Positions 25,796 through 36,113 are shown, counted from the first letter of the stretch. The stretch is DNA of 64,000 nt from JBEBVQ01 sp964527735 (GCA_964527735.1 CAZGPG010000013.1:35276-99275); one strand, 5' to 3'. The notes: generated by a model not told the origin, from the sequence alone. Program-made: numbers and translations.

Positions 25796-26929
25796 ATGCA
25801 AGACTTACGCCCCTTTTTTACATCAGGTCATTTTATTGAAAGCCGGGAGCCGGGTTATTATGAACCGCTGCAATGGGGTTCGGTGATTGAATGCGCTGCA
25901 GACCGCGTTTTCAACTGGGAGGACGCCGACTTTGTGATCGTGGGTTGCGGAGAATGGCGCGGCGAGGGAAGGGACGAAACGGCGGTGAACGGGCCGGATG
26001 CCATCCGCGATGAATTGTATCGATTGTATAACTGGCACCCCGCGATCCGCATTGCGGATGCGGGTGATATATTACGGGGAGCAGGAGTAGGGGATACCCG
26101 TGCAGCATTGAGGATGGCGCTGCAGGAAATTCACGCTGCAGGTAAGATCGCAATCGTGCTGGGCGGGTCGCATGATCTTACGCTGCAGCAATACGAAGCC
26201 TTTAAACTATCCGGCCAGGGCATCAATGCTACGGTGGCTGATATGCTGATAGATCTCGACGAAACGGAAGCAATCACCAGCCGGAGCTTCCTGATGGATA
26301 TGCTTACTTCCACACCCAACTACATCCGCCATTACAGCCATATCGGTTTTCAAAGTTATTATGTGCATCCGCAGATGCTCGAAACGCTGGACAAGCTGCG
26401 TTTTGATTTCTTCAGGTTGGGACGTGTGCGGGAGAGTATGGAAGATATGGAACCTGTGCTGCGTGCCAGCGATATGTTCAGTTTCGATATCAATGCGGTG
26501 CGTTACAGTGATGCTCCGGTCAACAGCGGTGGCTCACCCAATGGTTTTACCGGGGATGAAGCCTGCCAACTGACACGCTATGCCGGGATGAGCGACCGTC
26601 TTAAATCGTTTGGCATTTATGGCTACGACCCTGCGAAGGATGCGCACCGGCTTACGGCAAAGCTGATCGCCCAGATGATCTGGTATTTTATTGACGGGTA
26701 TCATATACGGCAGCATGAAGCTGCGCTCAGCGACAGCGCTTCTTTCCTTGAGTTTCATGTTCGGTTTACCAGCAACGATACGGTCTTTCTGAAGAGTAAA
26801 CGGACCGGTCGCTGGTGGATGCAGATGCCGGATAATACTTTTGAGCCGTGCTCATACAGCGATTATCAGATGGCTTGCCGGGATGAAATACCCGAGCGCT
26901 GGCTGCGGGCGCAGGAGCGGCTGGTGTAG
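25796..26929 (+). CDS. Ureohydrolase (arginase/formimidoylglutamase) family protein, degenerate metal site
   Basis: 377 residues, soluble. The fold is recognisable from VIVGCGEWRGEGRDETAVNGPDAIRDELY, IAIVLGGSHDLTLQQY and FSFDINAV. The first ligand motif GGSHD is kept. The DAHxD motif is replaced by DMLIDLDE, and the usual SFDxDxxDP reads SFDINAVRYSDAP. Two of the three manganese-binding motifs are therefore altered, and normal arginase or formimidoylglutamase catalysis is doubtful. Related Bacteroidota proteins are usually annotated formimidoylglutamase. No histidine-degradation genes are beside it. Confidence 0.75.
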   Translation: MQDLRPFFTSGHFIESREPGYYEPLQWGSVIECAADRVFNWEDADFVIVGCGEWRGEGRDETAVNGPDAIRDELYRLYNWHPAIRIADAGDILRGAGVGDTRAALRMALQEIHAAGKIAIVLGGSHDLTLQQYEAFKLSGQGINATVADMLIDLDETEAITSRSFLMDMLTSTPNYIRHYSHIGFQSYYVHPQMLETLDKLRFDFFRLGRVRESMEDMEPVLRASDMFSFDINAVRYSDAPVNSGGSPNGFTGDEACQLTRYAGMSDRLKSFGIYGYDPAKDAHRLTAKLIAQMIWYFIDGYHIRQHEAALSDSASFLEFHVRFTSNDTVFLKSKRTGRWWMQMPDNTFEPCSYSDYQMACRDEIPERWLRAQERLV

Positions 26930-27574
26930 TTATGTTACCAATCCTAACTGCATCGCTTTCCGTATAAGCCCGGCTGTGTTTTTTACATCCAGCTTCAGCA
27001 ACAGGTTGGTGCGGTAGTTTTTGGCGGTGTACAGGCTGAGGAACAGCTTGGCGGCAATCTCTTTATCGGTAAGGCCTTCGATGATAAGCGGCAGTACTTC
27101 TTTTTCCCTTTCGGTAAGTCTGATCTTTGCAACGGCAATACGATTGGCACGGAACGACAGCATATCCATCTTTTCCTTCAATGACGGTTCTATGTACTCA
27201 TTCCCGGCATATACCGTTTCGATGGCTGCGGCAAGCGTATTTTTTTCGGTTGTTTTCAACAAATAGCCCAGCACGCCGTGGCGCATCATAGCGGCAAGGT
27301 AAGCGGGACTGTCAAAATTGGTCAGGGTCATCATTTTGATGTCCGGATATTTCTTCATGATCACCTGAGCCAACTCCTCTCCATTCTGGTCGGGCATCTG
27401 TATATCCAGTATCAGAACATCGGGTAATGAACCTTCTTCCAGCCCGGCCAGTAGTTCACTGCCGTTCCGGTATGTCCCGGAAAGGTGCATATGGGGGAAG
27501 TCCAGCAACATGTTCTTCAACCCGTCAATGATCATCGGATGATCGTCTGCTATGGCTATTCTGATCTTGTTCAT
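26930..27574 (-). CDS. NarL/FixJ-type response regulator
   Basis: 214 residues. Receiver domain at 1-120 with the acidic pair DD near residue 10, the phosphorylated Asp57 (VLILDIQMPDQNG), Thr near 84 and Lys107 (GYLLKT). A LuxR-type HTH follows at about 148-205 (LTEREKEVLPLIIEGLTDKEIAAKLFLSLYTAKNYRTNLLLKLDVKN). It is encoded 3 bases downstream of the histidine kinase and is surely its partner. The target genes are unknown. Confidence 0.93.
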   Translation of the reverse strand: MNKIRIAIADDHPMIIDGLKNMLLDFPHMHLSGTYRNGSELLAGLEEGSLPDVLILDIQMPDQNGEELAQVIMKKYPDIKMMTLTNFDSPAYLAAMMRHGVLGYLLKTTEKNTLAAAIETVYAGNEYIEPSLKEKMDMLSFRANRIAVAKIRLTEREKEVLPLIIEGLTDKEIAAKLFLSLYTAKNYRTNLLLKLDVKNTAGLIRKAMQLGLVT

Positions 27575-27577
27575 CCT

Positions 27578-29554
27578 TTAGACCTCTAATTTAAGCTTTT
27601 CCAGGTCAAATTCAATAAATATCGTGGTGCTTTTCCCTTTTATGGAGTCGATGGCCATGTATCCCCGCATGGCCTGTACGCGCTGTTCCATGTTGAACAG
27701 GCCGATCCCCTTCGATGTATCCTCCGCATTAAAACCAACGCCGTTATCTTCAACGATAATGTTCAGCAGGTTGCCGTTTCGCGTTACCTGCACATCTGCA
27801 ATGGTCGCCTGGGCGTGTTTGATCACATTTTGAATCAGCTCCTGTGCGATCCGGTATATGACCAGCGTCACGGACTGGTCCAGATCCGTAGTGGCTCCAT
27901 GAAACTGCACATCTATTTGTAGCGCCGTGTTTTTATTGATGTTGTCGCAATAGAGCGTCAGCGCCTCTTCGAGCGTATGTTTTTCCAGCATGCCGGGCAG
28001 CAGGTTGTGGGAGGTGCGGCGTACCTCACCGGCGGTTTCGTCGATCATTTGCATCAGGTCCCGGAACTTTGCAGCGTCTGGTGTGTCCCTGACCCGGCTT
28101 GCCTGCATTTTAATAGCACCGAGCATGCCTCCGATCCCATCATGCAATTCCTGGGCGATGCGTCCCCGTTCTTTTTCTTCTCCTTTCATCACGTTTTTTA
28201 ACTGTCCGATCTCTCTTTTCTGCTGCAGCATTTTCTGTTTTTGCCGGGTGTGCCGGTAAAAAACAAAAAATGAAGCGGATAAAATGATTACCCCTCCGCT
28301 TGTCAGGATAATCAGGAAATTCTTTCTTTCCGTTTCGCGTTGTGCCTGTGCGATGAGCTTGTCTTTCTCGGCAGTGCGGTATTCGACTTCCATTTGGTTG
28401 ATGTCTCTTGCAATGCGACTGTTCATCAGGCTGTCTTTTAGCGAGAGATATAAGGATTGATGCTTGTACGCTTTTGTATAGTCACCTGTTTTAGAATATA
28501 ATTTGGCAAAACTTTGGTGCGTTTGCGCCACCTGGTCCGTCATCTGCAACGCTTCCGCTGTCTTAAGTGTTGCCTGCCAGAAGCGTTCTGCATTTTTATA
28601 TTGCCCTAACTCATAAAAAACATGGCCGGTCATGTATTGGTTGGCATTATGGTGAAATGCCTCAGGGTCTCTGTCTATCTTCAGCCGTCTGGCCTGCTGA
28701 ATATACGATAGTGCCTGTTCTGGTGTGACATATTCGTTTGCGTAGCCTGCAAGTCCCATCAAACTACGATATTGCAATAGCGTGTCTTTTTGCTCTTGCC
28801 CCAGCCGATAGGCCCTTTGCAGGGAGTACCAATATTGATTGCCGTCTTTCAGATCATGATATTTCAGGGCTATATTAATAAGTGCGATACCCAAGGATTC
28901 ATAATTCATTCTTTGCTCAGCTATCAATATGGCCTGTTGTAGATAATTAACGGCAAGTGTGTCATTTGCCAACGTTGAAGACAGATTGATGTAAATTGAC
29001 TCAGCATGTATATCGGAGTTCGGATATTGTTCTGTAGCGCGGATGGCCATATGGAAGAAATGGGCAGCCTTGACATGATCACCCATTGCTTTATAGATGA
29101 TGCCAATCTGATTATATGTAAAAGCAAGCAGGCGTTTGGTGTTGGGGGATTTGTAACAATATATTAGCGCCTCGCCGCAACTCTCCAGGGATTGGGGGTA
29201 CAAGCCGAGAAAACGGTAGGCATTACTATACATTAGCAATGATGTAGCAGCACCGTAAGCAAAATTGATCTGCTTACTTTGTTCCAATAAAGTCGAGTAT
29301 ATCCCGAGGGCGCTATCTGGATAAAAAACGGTGAGCGTACTATTTTGATTGATTCTTTGCATAATATTGGCCGAGTCTGGCGCATTAGTAGAAAAATTCA
29401 ATCCCGCATTCTCGGATTGTGGTATCTGAGCAATCACCGTATTGCTGTAAATAAGAAAAATCAGGAGTACAGTCGATCGGAACAAGTGAACTACTGTCGT
29501 TTGGCTGTTCTGGTGAGGTATGTTTATTCGATATTCCAATGTTTCCGTTGGCAT
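27578..29554 (-). CDS. TPR-containing sensor histidine kinase
   Basis: 658 residues. A signal-anchor region (24-43) leads to a periplasmic array of tetratricopeptide-like repeats (about 95-375), a membrane segment (413-433), a short coiled coil, the HisKA_3 dimerisation helix with His471 (GRIAQELHDGIGGMLG), and a HATPase_c domain (ELIQNVIKHAQA, VEDNGVGFN, GIGLFNMEQRV). This NarX/DesK-class kinase with periplasmic TPRs is frequent in Bacteroidota. The signal it senses is unknown. A near-match -7 box (TATCTTTC) lies upstream. Confidence 0.92.
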   Translation of the reverse strand: MPTETLEYRINIPHQNSQTTVVHLFRSTVLLIFLIYSNTVIAQIPQSENAGLNFSTNAPDSANIMQRINQNSTLTVFYPDSALGIYSTLLEQSKQINFAYGAATSLLMYSNAYRFLGLYPQSLESCGEALIYCYKSPNTKRLLAFTYNQIGIIYKAMGDHVKAAHFFHMAIRATEQYPNSDIHAESIYINLSSTLANDTLAVNYLQQAILIAEQRMNYESLGIALINIALKYHDLKDGNQYWYSLQRAYRLGQEQKDTLLQYRSLMGLAGYANEYVTPEQALSYIQQARRLKIDRDPEAFHHNANQYMTGHVFYELGQYKNAERFWQATLKTAEALQMTDQVAQTHQSFAKLYSKTGDYTKAYKHQSLYLSLKDSLMNSRIARDINQMEVEYRTAEKDKLIAQAQRETERKNFLIILTSGGVIILSASFFVFYRHTRQKQKMLQQKREIGQLKNVMKGEEKERGRIAQELHDGIGGMLGAIKMQASRVRDTPDAAKFRDLMQMIDETAGEVRRTSHNLLPGMLEKHTLEEALTLYCDNINKNTALQIDVQFHGATTDLDQSVTLVIYRIAQELIQNVIKHAQATIADVQVTRNGNLLNIIVEDNGVGFNAEDTSKGIGLFNMEQRVQAMRGYMAIDSIKGKSTTIFIEFDLEKLKLEV

Positions 29555-29685
29555 TATTATTTGATTACGAAAGATAAACTAAAATCTACATTTCTTTTCT
29601 AATGCTGCTGAAAAGAACTGCAATTTTGTGACTATAAAAAGGAAACGAATAATTATTAAAAATATGAAGCCAAAGTATGGGATGC

Positions 29686-29705
29686 TTGGTTATGTTATTA
29701 ACCAA
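29686..29705. promoter_or_regulatory. Inverted repeat, candidate operator
   Basis: TTGGTTA and TAACCAA, 7-bp arms with a 6-bp spacer, lie 45 bases before the SBBP protein start in the divergent gap (29555-29749) beside the kinase. It is either a regulator site or a promoter-proximal hairpin. Confidence 0.35.
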
Positions 29706-29749
29706 CTTTGCTTCAATAGGATATTATTTACTCTTTAAACAGTTTTACG

Positions 29750-32347
29750 ATGGTCAGTTTTACGAAACTTATTAATTTGTGTTTGGTCTTTTTGATTTTT
29801 GAAATCAGTGCGGTTTCGGGACAAATGCTGAGCCTGGATTGGGTAAGTAACCTGCCTGCCTCAGGGTCAGGACAGTTGACTCCGAATTCGATAACAGCAG
29901 ATGGCCAAGGAAATGTCTATGTTGCGGGGCAGTATGGTGGAGTTATTAGTATCTTTAACGGAACTGATTCTACTAAATTTCCGAACGCTGACGGTACAAG
30001 AGCTTTTGTTGCCAAGTTTAATTCTTCCGGACATCTGACTTGGGCAAAAACAATCATACCCGCCGCTTCAGGCCATGCTTATGACGAGTCGCACGGCGTT
30101 GCGGTAGACGCCTCCGGGAATGTATACTGGACAGGTATGGTGGCGGATTTTACTGCTACGGTAGCAGGTGTTCCTGAAACCTTTACTTCAAAGGGAACCG
30201 GTAGTCAGGCAGCCAAACTCGATATTATGGTTGCCAAGCTGTCACCGTCGGGAGATTTCATTTGGATCAAAACTTTTGGTAGTACAGCGAAAGACGAAGC
30301 CTACGGTATTGGTCTTGATGCTTCGGGAAATGTTTTTGTAACCGGGGCGTTCCGTGGCGCAGCATCTGAAGTAGTCAACTTCGGAGGAACAGCATTGACC
30401 AAGGTTGGGAATGCAAGTGCTGCCAATATGTACGCGCTGAGCCTTGACAATAATGGGACAGTCCGCTGGGTGATAACAGGAGCTTCCGGCAATAACGTAA
30501 TAATTGGCCGTGCGCTGACAACGGATCAGACCGGTAACGTGTATGTTACAGGCGAGTATAAAGGAAATCCCAGCTTTGGCGGCGTTACCGTACTCTCGTC
30601 GGCAGGGAAAGCGCCTTTTATATTAAAGCTCACTAATGCCGGAACTACCACTTGGGCAAAAGGTTACTTGGGCAATTGGGATGCAACCGGGTACGGCATC
30701 GCGGTGGATAAGGCCGGAGGAGTATATACTGTTGGAGAATTCAAGGGTACTTATGATTTTGATCCGACGCCGGGGGGTGCGGCTACGGTCAAAAATCTCA
30801 TATCCCATCCTACTGGTTCCGGAAATTTTGACGGGTTCGTCGCTAAGCTCAACAGCAATGGCGAGTATGCATGGGCCCATGCCATATTCTCTACCAGCAC
30901 CGCTGCTACGGCACTGGACCGAAGCAAGGCTGTAGCAGTAGATAAGGACGATAATGTATATGTGACCGGATCGTTTTTTGCAACGACAGATTTTAATCCG
31001 AGTGCAACGGCGGACCATCCCCTTACCAGTCGTGGCAGCAACGATGTTTTTGTATGCAAACTGGAACCTTCTGGTGCATTTATATGGGCCTTTCAGATTG
31101 GGGGTGAAGGTTCGGACGCCGGTAATAGTATTTTTGTAGATGATAACTATACAGTATACACAACAGGCGCTTACCGTGGGGATGCAGAGTTTTCTCTAAC
31201 CCCGGCCACTTCATCCGTGATTATGAATGCTGGTGGAACGGCTAACGGAGTCGGCTACCTCCATAAAGTAACCCAGCGTTTTTGTTCGTCCACTGCAGCG
31301 TCCCTATCATTGACTGACTGCGATAGTATTCGTATAAATGGAGAAAAATACACAGCAAGTGGAACTTACATTCAGACTTTGGTGAATAGTACAGGTTGTG
31401 ACAGTATTCTTACCTTAAACCTTACAGTCAACCATAGCGTGGTGGGGAGCAGTATCAATCACACTGTGTGCGACAGCTTCGAGTTCAACGGGCAAATGCA
31501 TTACACTTCTGGTCCTTATACCCATGTGCTAAATACCTCCGCGGGTTGCGACAGCACTGTAACGTTGCATCTCACGGTGAATCAAAGCATACATACGGTA
31601 TTAACTGAGGCGGTTTGTTCCAGCTATACACTTGACACTGCTACCTATACGGAAGCGGGTGTGTATGAACACCTGTTCGAAACGGTGAATGGTTGCGATA
31701 GTCTCGTAACGCTCGAACTCACCATACTGAATACTGCTGACACCGTTGCGGAAAACGCCTGTTTTAGCTATGTGGCCGGACTCGATACTTTCACGCAAAG
31801 CGGGTGGTATACACAGGCGTTTACAAATGTTGACGGTTGTGACAGCCTGATAGTCATCGACCTGACGATACGGGATGTGGATGTGTCGGTAACACGCTCA
31901 GGGATTACGCTCACTGCCGGGCAGGCAGGTGCCACGTACCTGTGGCTGGACTGCGATGATGATTATAAACCAATTTCGGGAGCTACGCAGCAGATGTTTG
32001 GTCCGGAATTCAACGGGAACTATGCAGTTGCTGTTACCTGGGACGGATGTACGGATACTTCTGCGTGTTACGAAATCAATGGTATCACGAACAAGGTTCG
32101 CCATTTCGATGATACCCATCTGAGCGTATACCCTAATCCTGCAAGCGATATATTGTACGTTGTATCTACAGGCGATGTCGTGACAGAGGTGCGTTTGCTT
32201 GGGGTTGCAGGTAATGTCCTGATGCAACGGCAGCGTATCAATGAAGAAAAAACCATGCTGGATATTTCTGCTTATGCTGCAGGCGTATATCTATTGGAAG
32301 TGCGTACGGCAGACACGATGTCCCGCTACACTATCGTGAAAAAATAA
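29750..32347 (+). CDS. Secreted SBBP beta-propeller protein with T9SS type A domain
   Basis: 865 residues. A signal peptide (ending about SAVSG, residue 24) leads to SBBP-type propeller repeats (about 30-510) with recurring VAVDASGNVYWTG / NVYVTGSF motifs. Next come four approximately 45-residue repeats (515-705), each closing with GCDSxxxLxLT. A further beta domain and a type A sorting domain (LSVYPNPASDILYVV, GVYLLEVRT, TIVKK end) finish it. T9SS export would place it on the cell surface or outside. Its ligand is unknown. Confidence 0.88.
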   Translation: MVSFTKLINLCLVFLIFEISAVSGQMLSLDWVSNLPASGSGQLTPNSITADGQGNVYVAGQYGGVISIFNGTDSTKFPNADGTRAFVAKFNSSGHLTWAKTIIPAASGHAYDESHGVAVDASGNVYWTGMVADFTATVAGVPETFTSKGTGSQAAKLDIMVAKLSPSGDFIWIKTFGSTAKDEAYGIGLDASGNVFVTGAFRGAASEVVNFGGTALTKVGNASAANMYALSLDNNGTVRWVITGASGNNVIIGRALTTDQTGNVYVTGEYKGNPSFGGVTVLSSAGKAPFILKLTNAGTTTWAKGYLGNWDATGYGIAVDKAGGVYTVGEFKGTYDFDPTPGGAATVKNLISHPTGSGNFDGFVAKLNSNGEYAWAHAIFSTSTAATALDRSKAVAVDKDDNVYVTGSFFATTDFNPSATADHPLTSRGSNDVFVCKLEPSGAFIWAFQIGGEGSDAGNSIFVDDNYTVYTTGAYRGDAEFSLTPATSSVIMNAGGTANGVGYLHKVTQRFCSSTAASLSLTDCDSIRINGEKYTASGTYIQTLVNSTGCDSILTLNLTVNHSVVGSSINHTVCDSFEFNGQMHYTSGPYTHVLNTSAGCDSTVTLHLTVNQSIHTVLTEAVCSSYTLDTATYTEAGVYEHLFETVNGCDSLVTLELTILNTADTVAENACFSYVAGLDTFTQSGWYTQAFTNVDGCDSLIVIDLTIRDVDVSVTRSGITLTAGQAGATYLWLDCDDDYKPISGATQQMFGPEFNGNYAVAVTWDGCTDTSACYEINGITNKVRHFDDTHLSVYPNPASDILYVVSTGDVVTEVRLLGVAGNVLMQRQRINEEKTMLDISAYAAGVYLLEVRTADTMSRYTIVKK

Positions 32348-32360
32348 AAGAACTACTGTT

Positions 32361-32397
32361 CCGGTGGGAATGGGTATACATTCCCACCGGTTAGTTT
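32361..32397 (+). terminator. Rho-independent terminator
   Basis: A perfect 12-bp stem (32361-32372 and 32379-32390, starting CCGGTGGGAATG) with a 6-base loop and TTAGTTTTGT tail, just after the SBBP gene stop. Confidence 0.85.
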
Positions 32398-32441
32398 TGT
32401 AATGTAGTTTTTAAACAAAGAATGATAAGCAGAAATTGTGT

Positions 32442-35400
32442 ATGACATTGTATAAGCCCGTATCCCGTAGCATATTTTTATTCACCTGCCTGATCTTTAT
32501 GAAGATCGGGCTGTTTGCTCATGGTCATACCCCTCCTTCTACGGTGGGAAATACACCTTTTTTGTTGGATTTTATTGAGAATAATGGTCAGTGGATTGTA
32601 GACGCCCGTTACAAGGCCGATGTGCCTGGCGGAGCCATGTTTCTGACGGATGAAGGTTTTGTGTATCACTATGTGAGTAGCGAAGATCTATCTCGTCTGC
32701 ACGAAACAGGATATCAGCAGGAGGGTAACCCGTCTGGCGCAATGGTACGTCACCATGCGTATCGGGTAAGATATCTAAATGCCCGTCAGGGGGTCCGCTA
32801 TGCGGCAGGCGATAAACGGACTTATTATCATAATTATATTCTGGGAAATGATCCTGCAACCTGGAAAGGGCGTGTCGGATTGTATGGAACGGTGCTGCAG
32901 GAAGGCGTATATAAGGGAATCGATGTATCCGTGTACAGTAATGAAACGACTTTGAAGTATGACTTTATTGTAGCGCCGGGCGCAGACCCCGGACAGATTC
33001 GTTTGTCGTTTGAGGGCGTGTTACCTGTTCTGACGGAAGAGGGCCATCTGAAAATAAGCACAACGGTCAATGAAGTGATCGAGGAGGCGCCCTATGTATA
33101 TCAGGAGATCGGAGGAATGCGCGTACAAGTGCCGTGTCGCTATCATTTGCAGGATAATGTACTTTCTTTTGAGTTGCCGGAAGGTTATGACAGACACTAT
33201 CCCCTGATAATAGATCCTTCAGTGGTTTTTTCGACATTCAGCGGAAGCACGGGTGGATCAAAATACGGATACTCCTCAGCGTATGATCAGGATGGCAACT
33301 TTTACCTTGGAGCGCTGGCGCTTTCCACTGGATGGCCCGTGACAACAGGCGCGTTCCAGACCACCTACGGAGGTAGCAATGATGTAGCTATCAACAAATA
33401 TAATTCTACGGGGAGTACTCTGTTGTGGTCTACTTATTATGGTGGGAACAACGTTGACATCCCTCATTCTCTCATCGTGAATGAACAAAATGAGTTGATT
33501 GTCGTGGGAACGACAGCATCTTCTAATTTGCCGGTTTCAGCGAATGGATATGATCGCACATTAGGAGGTGCTAATGATCTTTTTGTCGTCCATTTCAATA
33601 CCGCAGGGTCTGCACTGGTGGGGGCGACATACATCGGGGGAACTGCCGGAGAAGGAATACATCAAACGGCGGGCGTAGGGAATGCAACTTTTGAGCAGGG
33701 CGTTTTTTTTGTCAGTCCGTGCGATGTCGTGTTAGATGATAATGGGGATATCTGGGTGATCAGCAACACGGCATCTTCCAATTTTCCCGTAACGCCTGGC
33801 GCCCAGCAAACCACTTACGGAGGAGGGCAAACTGACGTCGTGCTATTCAGATTGAAATCTGATTGTACCGCTCTACTCTACAGTACTTTTTTGGGAGGGA
33901 GTCGGAAAGACGATGGGCATGGAATTGTTCGGAATCATCAAAATCAGATTGTAATATGCGGAGGTACCAATAGTCCGAATTTTCCCGTATCGTTCGGCGC
34001 ATATAAAAGTGGACCCACTGGCAGCGCGGATGGGTTTGTATCAATTGTAAACCCTGCGACAGGTTTGATCACACGTTCTACCTACTTGGGTACAGACACC
34101 CTGGATATAGCATTTAAAGTTGCGGTAAACGCGCAGGGTTATGTATATGTTGCAGGCCGCACCATGGGTAACTATCCGGTCAGCGCGGGCGTGATTTCCA
34201 TGGGGACGGATAAAGATTTGTTCCTGGAGAAGTTAACACCGGATCTGGGCGCTTCTGTTGTGAGTACACGGTTTGGTAACCAGCAGTCGCTAAGCACTCG
34301 CTTTGTTCCTACAGCGCTAACCGTTGACGAATGCAATAACGTCTATCTGACGGGCTTCAGGTGGACGTCAGGGTTGGCCGGCTATCCGCTCACTGCCAAT
34401 GCTTTCCAGTCCTCCAGCGGAAGATTTTGGCTGGGCGTTTTGGAAACTGATTTTACCGGTATCCATTTTGGCACTTTTTATGGTGGCGGAGGCTCGAACT
34501 ACCATATACACCAGGGTACGCACCGCCTGGATCCTCACGGGATGGTCTATCATTCCATTTGTGTAGACAATAGCAGCTTCCCGGTCACGACCGGCAGCTA
34601 TCGTACCAGCAAGAACAATACAGATCAGGATGCCGCCAGTTTTAAGTTTGATCTGTCGGAGTATGTGCAGCAGGACACGGTGTATGTCCGCTATGATACG
34701 GCGGTGTGTTACGGAAGCGGCGTATCGCTCACAGCCGGAGCTGGGTTGGCTACGACAGATCATCTCTGGCAGGACGGCAGCACGGGAAAAACTTTCCGTG
34801 CTAACGCTTCCGGCACTTATATTGTCCGTTACCGTTATGCCGACCAACCCTGTACTTTTTACTACGACTCCTTTTATGTGGCGTTTGCACCTTTGCCTGA
34901 GTTGCTGGCTGTGCATGTGGACAGCGCCGGGTGTCCCGGAGAACTGAAAGGCGTGGTAGATATCCAGGTGTCCGGCAACCAGACGCAGTGTCAGTTTGAC
35001 CTGCACCAGGCGACCGACAGCAGCTTGTCGCAGTCAGGAACATCTGCAGCAGGTTTTCGCTTTGCAGGACTTGACGCCGGTGATTACTATGTTGTGATTA
35101 CCACGGCTTCGGGTTGCGATACTGCGTTTGTACTGACCGTCCCCGGCGCCGTTGCGCCGGCAGCGTCTTTTACGGTATCTGATTCCATCATTTGTGTAGG
35201 GGAGAGCGTTGACTGTTTCAATACTTCCTCTGGCGCCTACGATATCTGGTACTGGGATCCGGGCAATGGAGCTGAGTTGTCGCAAGTGTATCAACCCCGT
35301 TTCTATTATCCTGTGGCTGGGCGGCATGCCATATCCCTGGGTATTGAGAATGATCAGTGTGCGGATACGGCGGTACAGTATATAGAGGTGAAAGATTTTT

Positions 35401-35951
35401 CGCTTCGCCTGCTGACGAGCGCTGATATTGTAAAATACGGGGAGGAAGTCCGTTTGTGGACAGATGCTGACGAACCGTATACGGTCTATCAATGGTCTCC
35501 GGAACCGATGTTCCCCAATCAGCAGGCATATGAGCAGACGGTTATTCCGGACAGCAACTCTATCAATACGATCACGGTGTATGGGCGTTCGGAATATGGC
35601 TGCCCGGATAGCGCTTCGCTGATAGTTATTGTGGATGGCGGCCTCGGACCGGTAGGAGATAGCAGCGGGTTGGCCACCATGCCCACGGCTTTCAGTCCTA
35701 ACGGCGATGGCCGGAACGATTATTTCCGCCCGGCTGTGTTATCGGGTAAATTACGCGTCGCATTCTTCGAAGTTTATGACCGCTGGGGCAAACAAGTATG
35801 GTCGGCGAGTGGCGCTGCGGCGCTAAAAGGGTGGGACGGAACCTATAATGGCACACCTGCCGGTGTGGGCGCTTATTATTATACGGCAGAGATGGAAGAT
35901 CTGCGTGGCCAGCGGTTCCGTTACCGGGGTGATGTGACGCTGGTCAGATAA
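32442..35951 (+). CDS. Large secreted SBBP protein with PKD-like and T9SS type B domains
   Basis: About 1169 residues. A signal peptide precedes a DUF7948-like N-terminal domain (FIENNGQWIVDARYKADVPGGAMFLT, YKGIDVSVYS). SBBP repeats follow (about 265-720; AYDQDGNFYLGA, NQIVICGGTNSPNFPV). Then come Ig-like segments, a PKD-like domain (ASFTVSDSIICVGESVDCFNTSSG), and the gliding-motility-associated type B C-terminus (PTAFSPNGDGRNDYFRP, FEVYDRWGKQVW, GDVTLVR end). The ATG at 32442 is used; a TTG lies two codons earlier. It is probably a surface or adhesin-like protein, of the same general class as its upstream neighbour. Confidence 0.88.
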   Translation: MTLYKPVSRSIFLFTCLIFMKIGLFAHGHTPPSTVGNTPFLLDFIENNGQWIVDARYKADVPGGAMFLTDEGFVYHYVSSEDLSRLHETGYQQEGNPSGAMVRHHAYRVRYLNARQGVRYAAGDKRTYYHNYILGNDPATWKGRVGLYGTVLQEGVYKGIDVSVYSNETTLKYDFIVAPGADPGQIRLSFEGVLPVLTEEGHLKISTTVNEVIEEAPYVYQEIGGMRVQVPCRYHLQDNVLSFELPEGYDRHYPLIIDPSVVFSTFSGSTGGSKYGYSSAYDQDGNFYLGALALSTGWPVTTGAFQTTYGGSNDVAINKYNSTGSTLLWSTYYGGNNVDIPHSLIVNEQNELIVVGTTASSNLPVSANGYDRTLGGANDLFVVHFNTAGSALVGATYIGGTAGEGIHQTAGVGNATFEQGVFFVSPCDVVLDDNGDIWVISNTASSNFPVTPGAQQTTYGGGQTDVVLFRLKSDCTALLYSTFLGGSRKDDGHGIVRNHQNQIVICGGTNSPNFPVSFGAYKSGPTGSADGFVSIVNPATGLITRSTYLGTDTLDIAFKVAVNAQGYVYVAGRTMGNYPVSAGVISMGTDKDLFLEKLTPDLGASVVSTRFGNQQSLSTRFVPTALTVDECNNVYLTGFRWTSGLAGYPLTANAFQSSSGRFWLGVLETDFTGIHFGTFYGGGGSNYHIHQGTHRLDPHGMVYHSICVDNSSFPVTTGSYRTSKNNTDQDAASFKFDLSEYVQQDTVYVRYDTAVCYGSGVSLTAGAGLATTDHLWQDGSTGKTFRANASGTYIVRYRYADQPCTFYYDSFYVAFAPLPELLAVHVDSAGCPGELKGVVDIQVSGNQTQCQFDLHQATDSSLSQSGTSAAGFRFAGLDAGDYYVVITTASGCDTAFVLTVPGAVAPAASFTVSDSIICVGESVDCFNTSSGAYDIWYWDPGNGAELSQVYQPRFYYPVAGRHAISLGIENDQCADTAVQYIEVKDFSLRLLTSADIVKYGEEVRLWTDADEPYTVYQWSPEPMFPNQQAYEQTVIPDSNSINTITVYGRSEYGCPDSASLIVIVDGGLGPVGDSSGLATMPTAFSPNGDGRNDYFRPAVLSGKLRVAFFEVYDRWGKQVWSASGAAALKGWDGTYNGTPAGVGAYYYTAEMEDLRGQRFRYRGDVTLVR

Positions 35952-36113
35952 TTCATGAACTAACTACCAGGCGGTATGTCATGGCGAAATGTGGTGATCG
36001 GTATACAGATCGCATCTTCCCGAAATGCGCATATCTTGATTTTCATTGCCGGTGTGGGTATTATTTTTTCAGAATGATTAATGTAATATTGATCATTCAA
36101 ACAATAAATCTAC

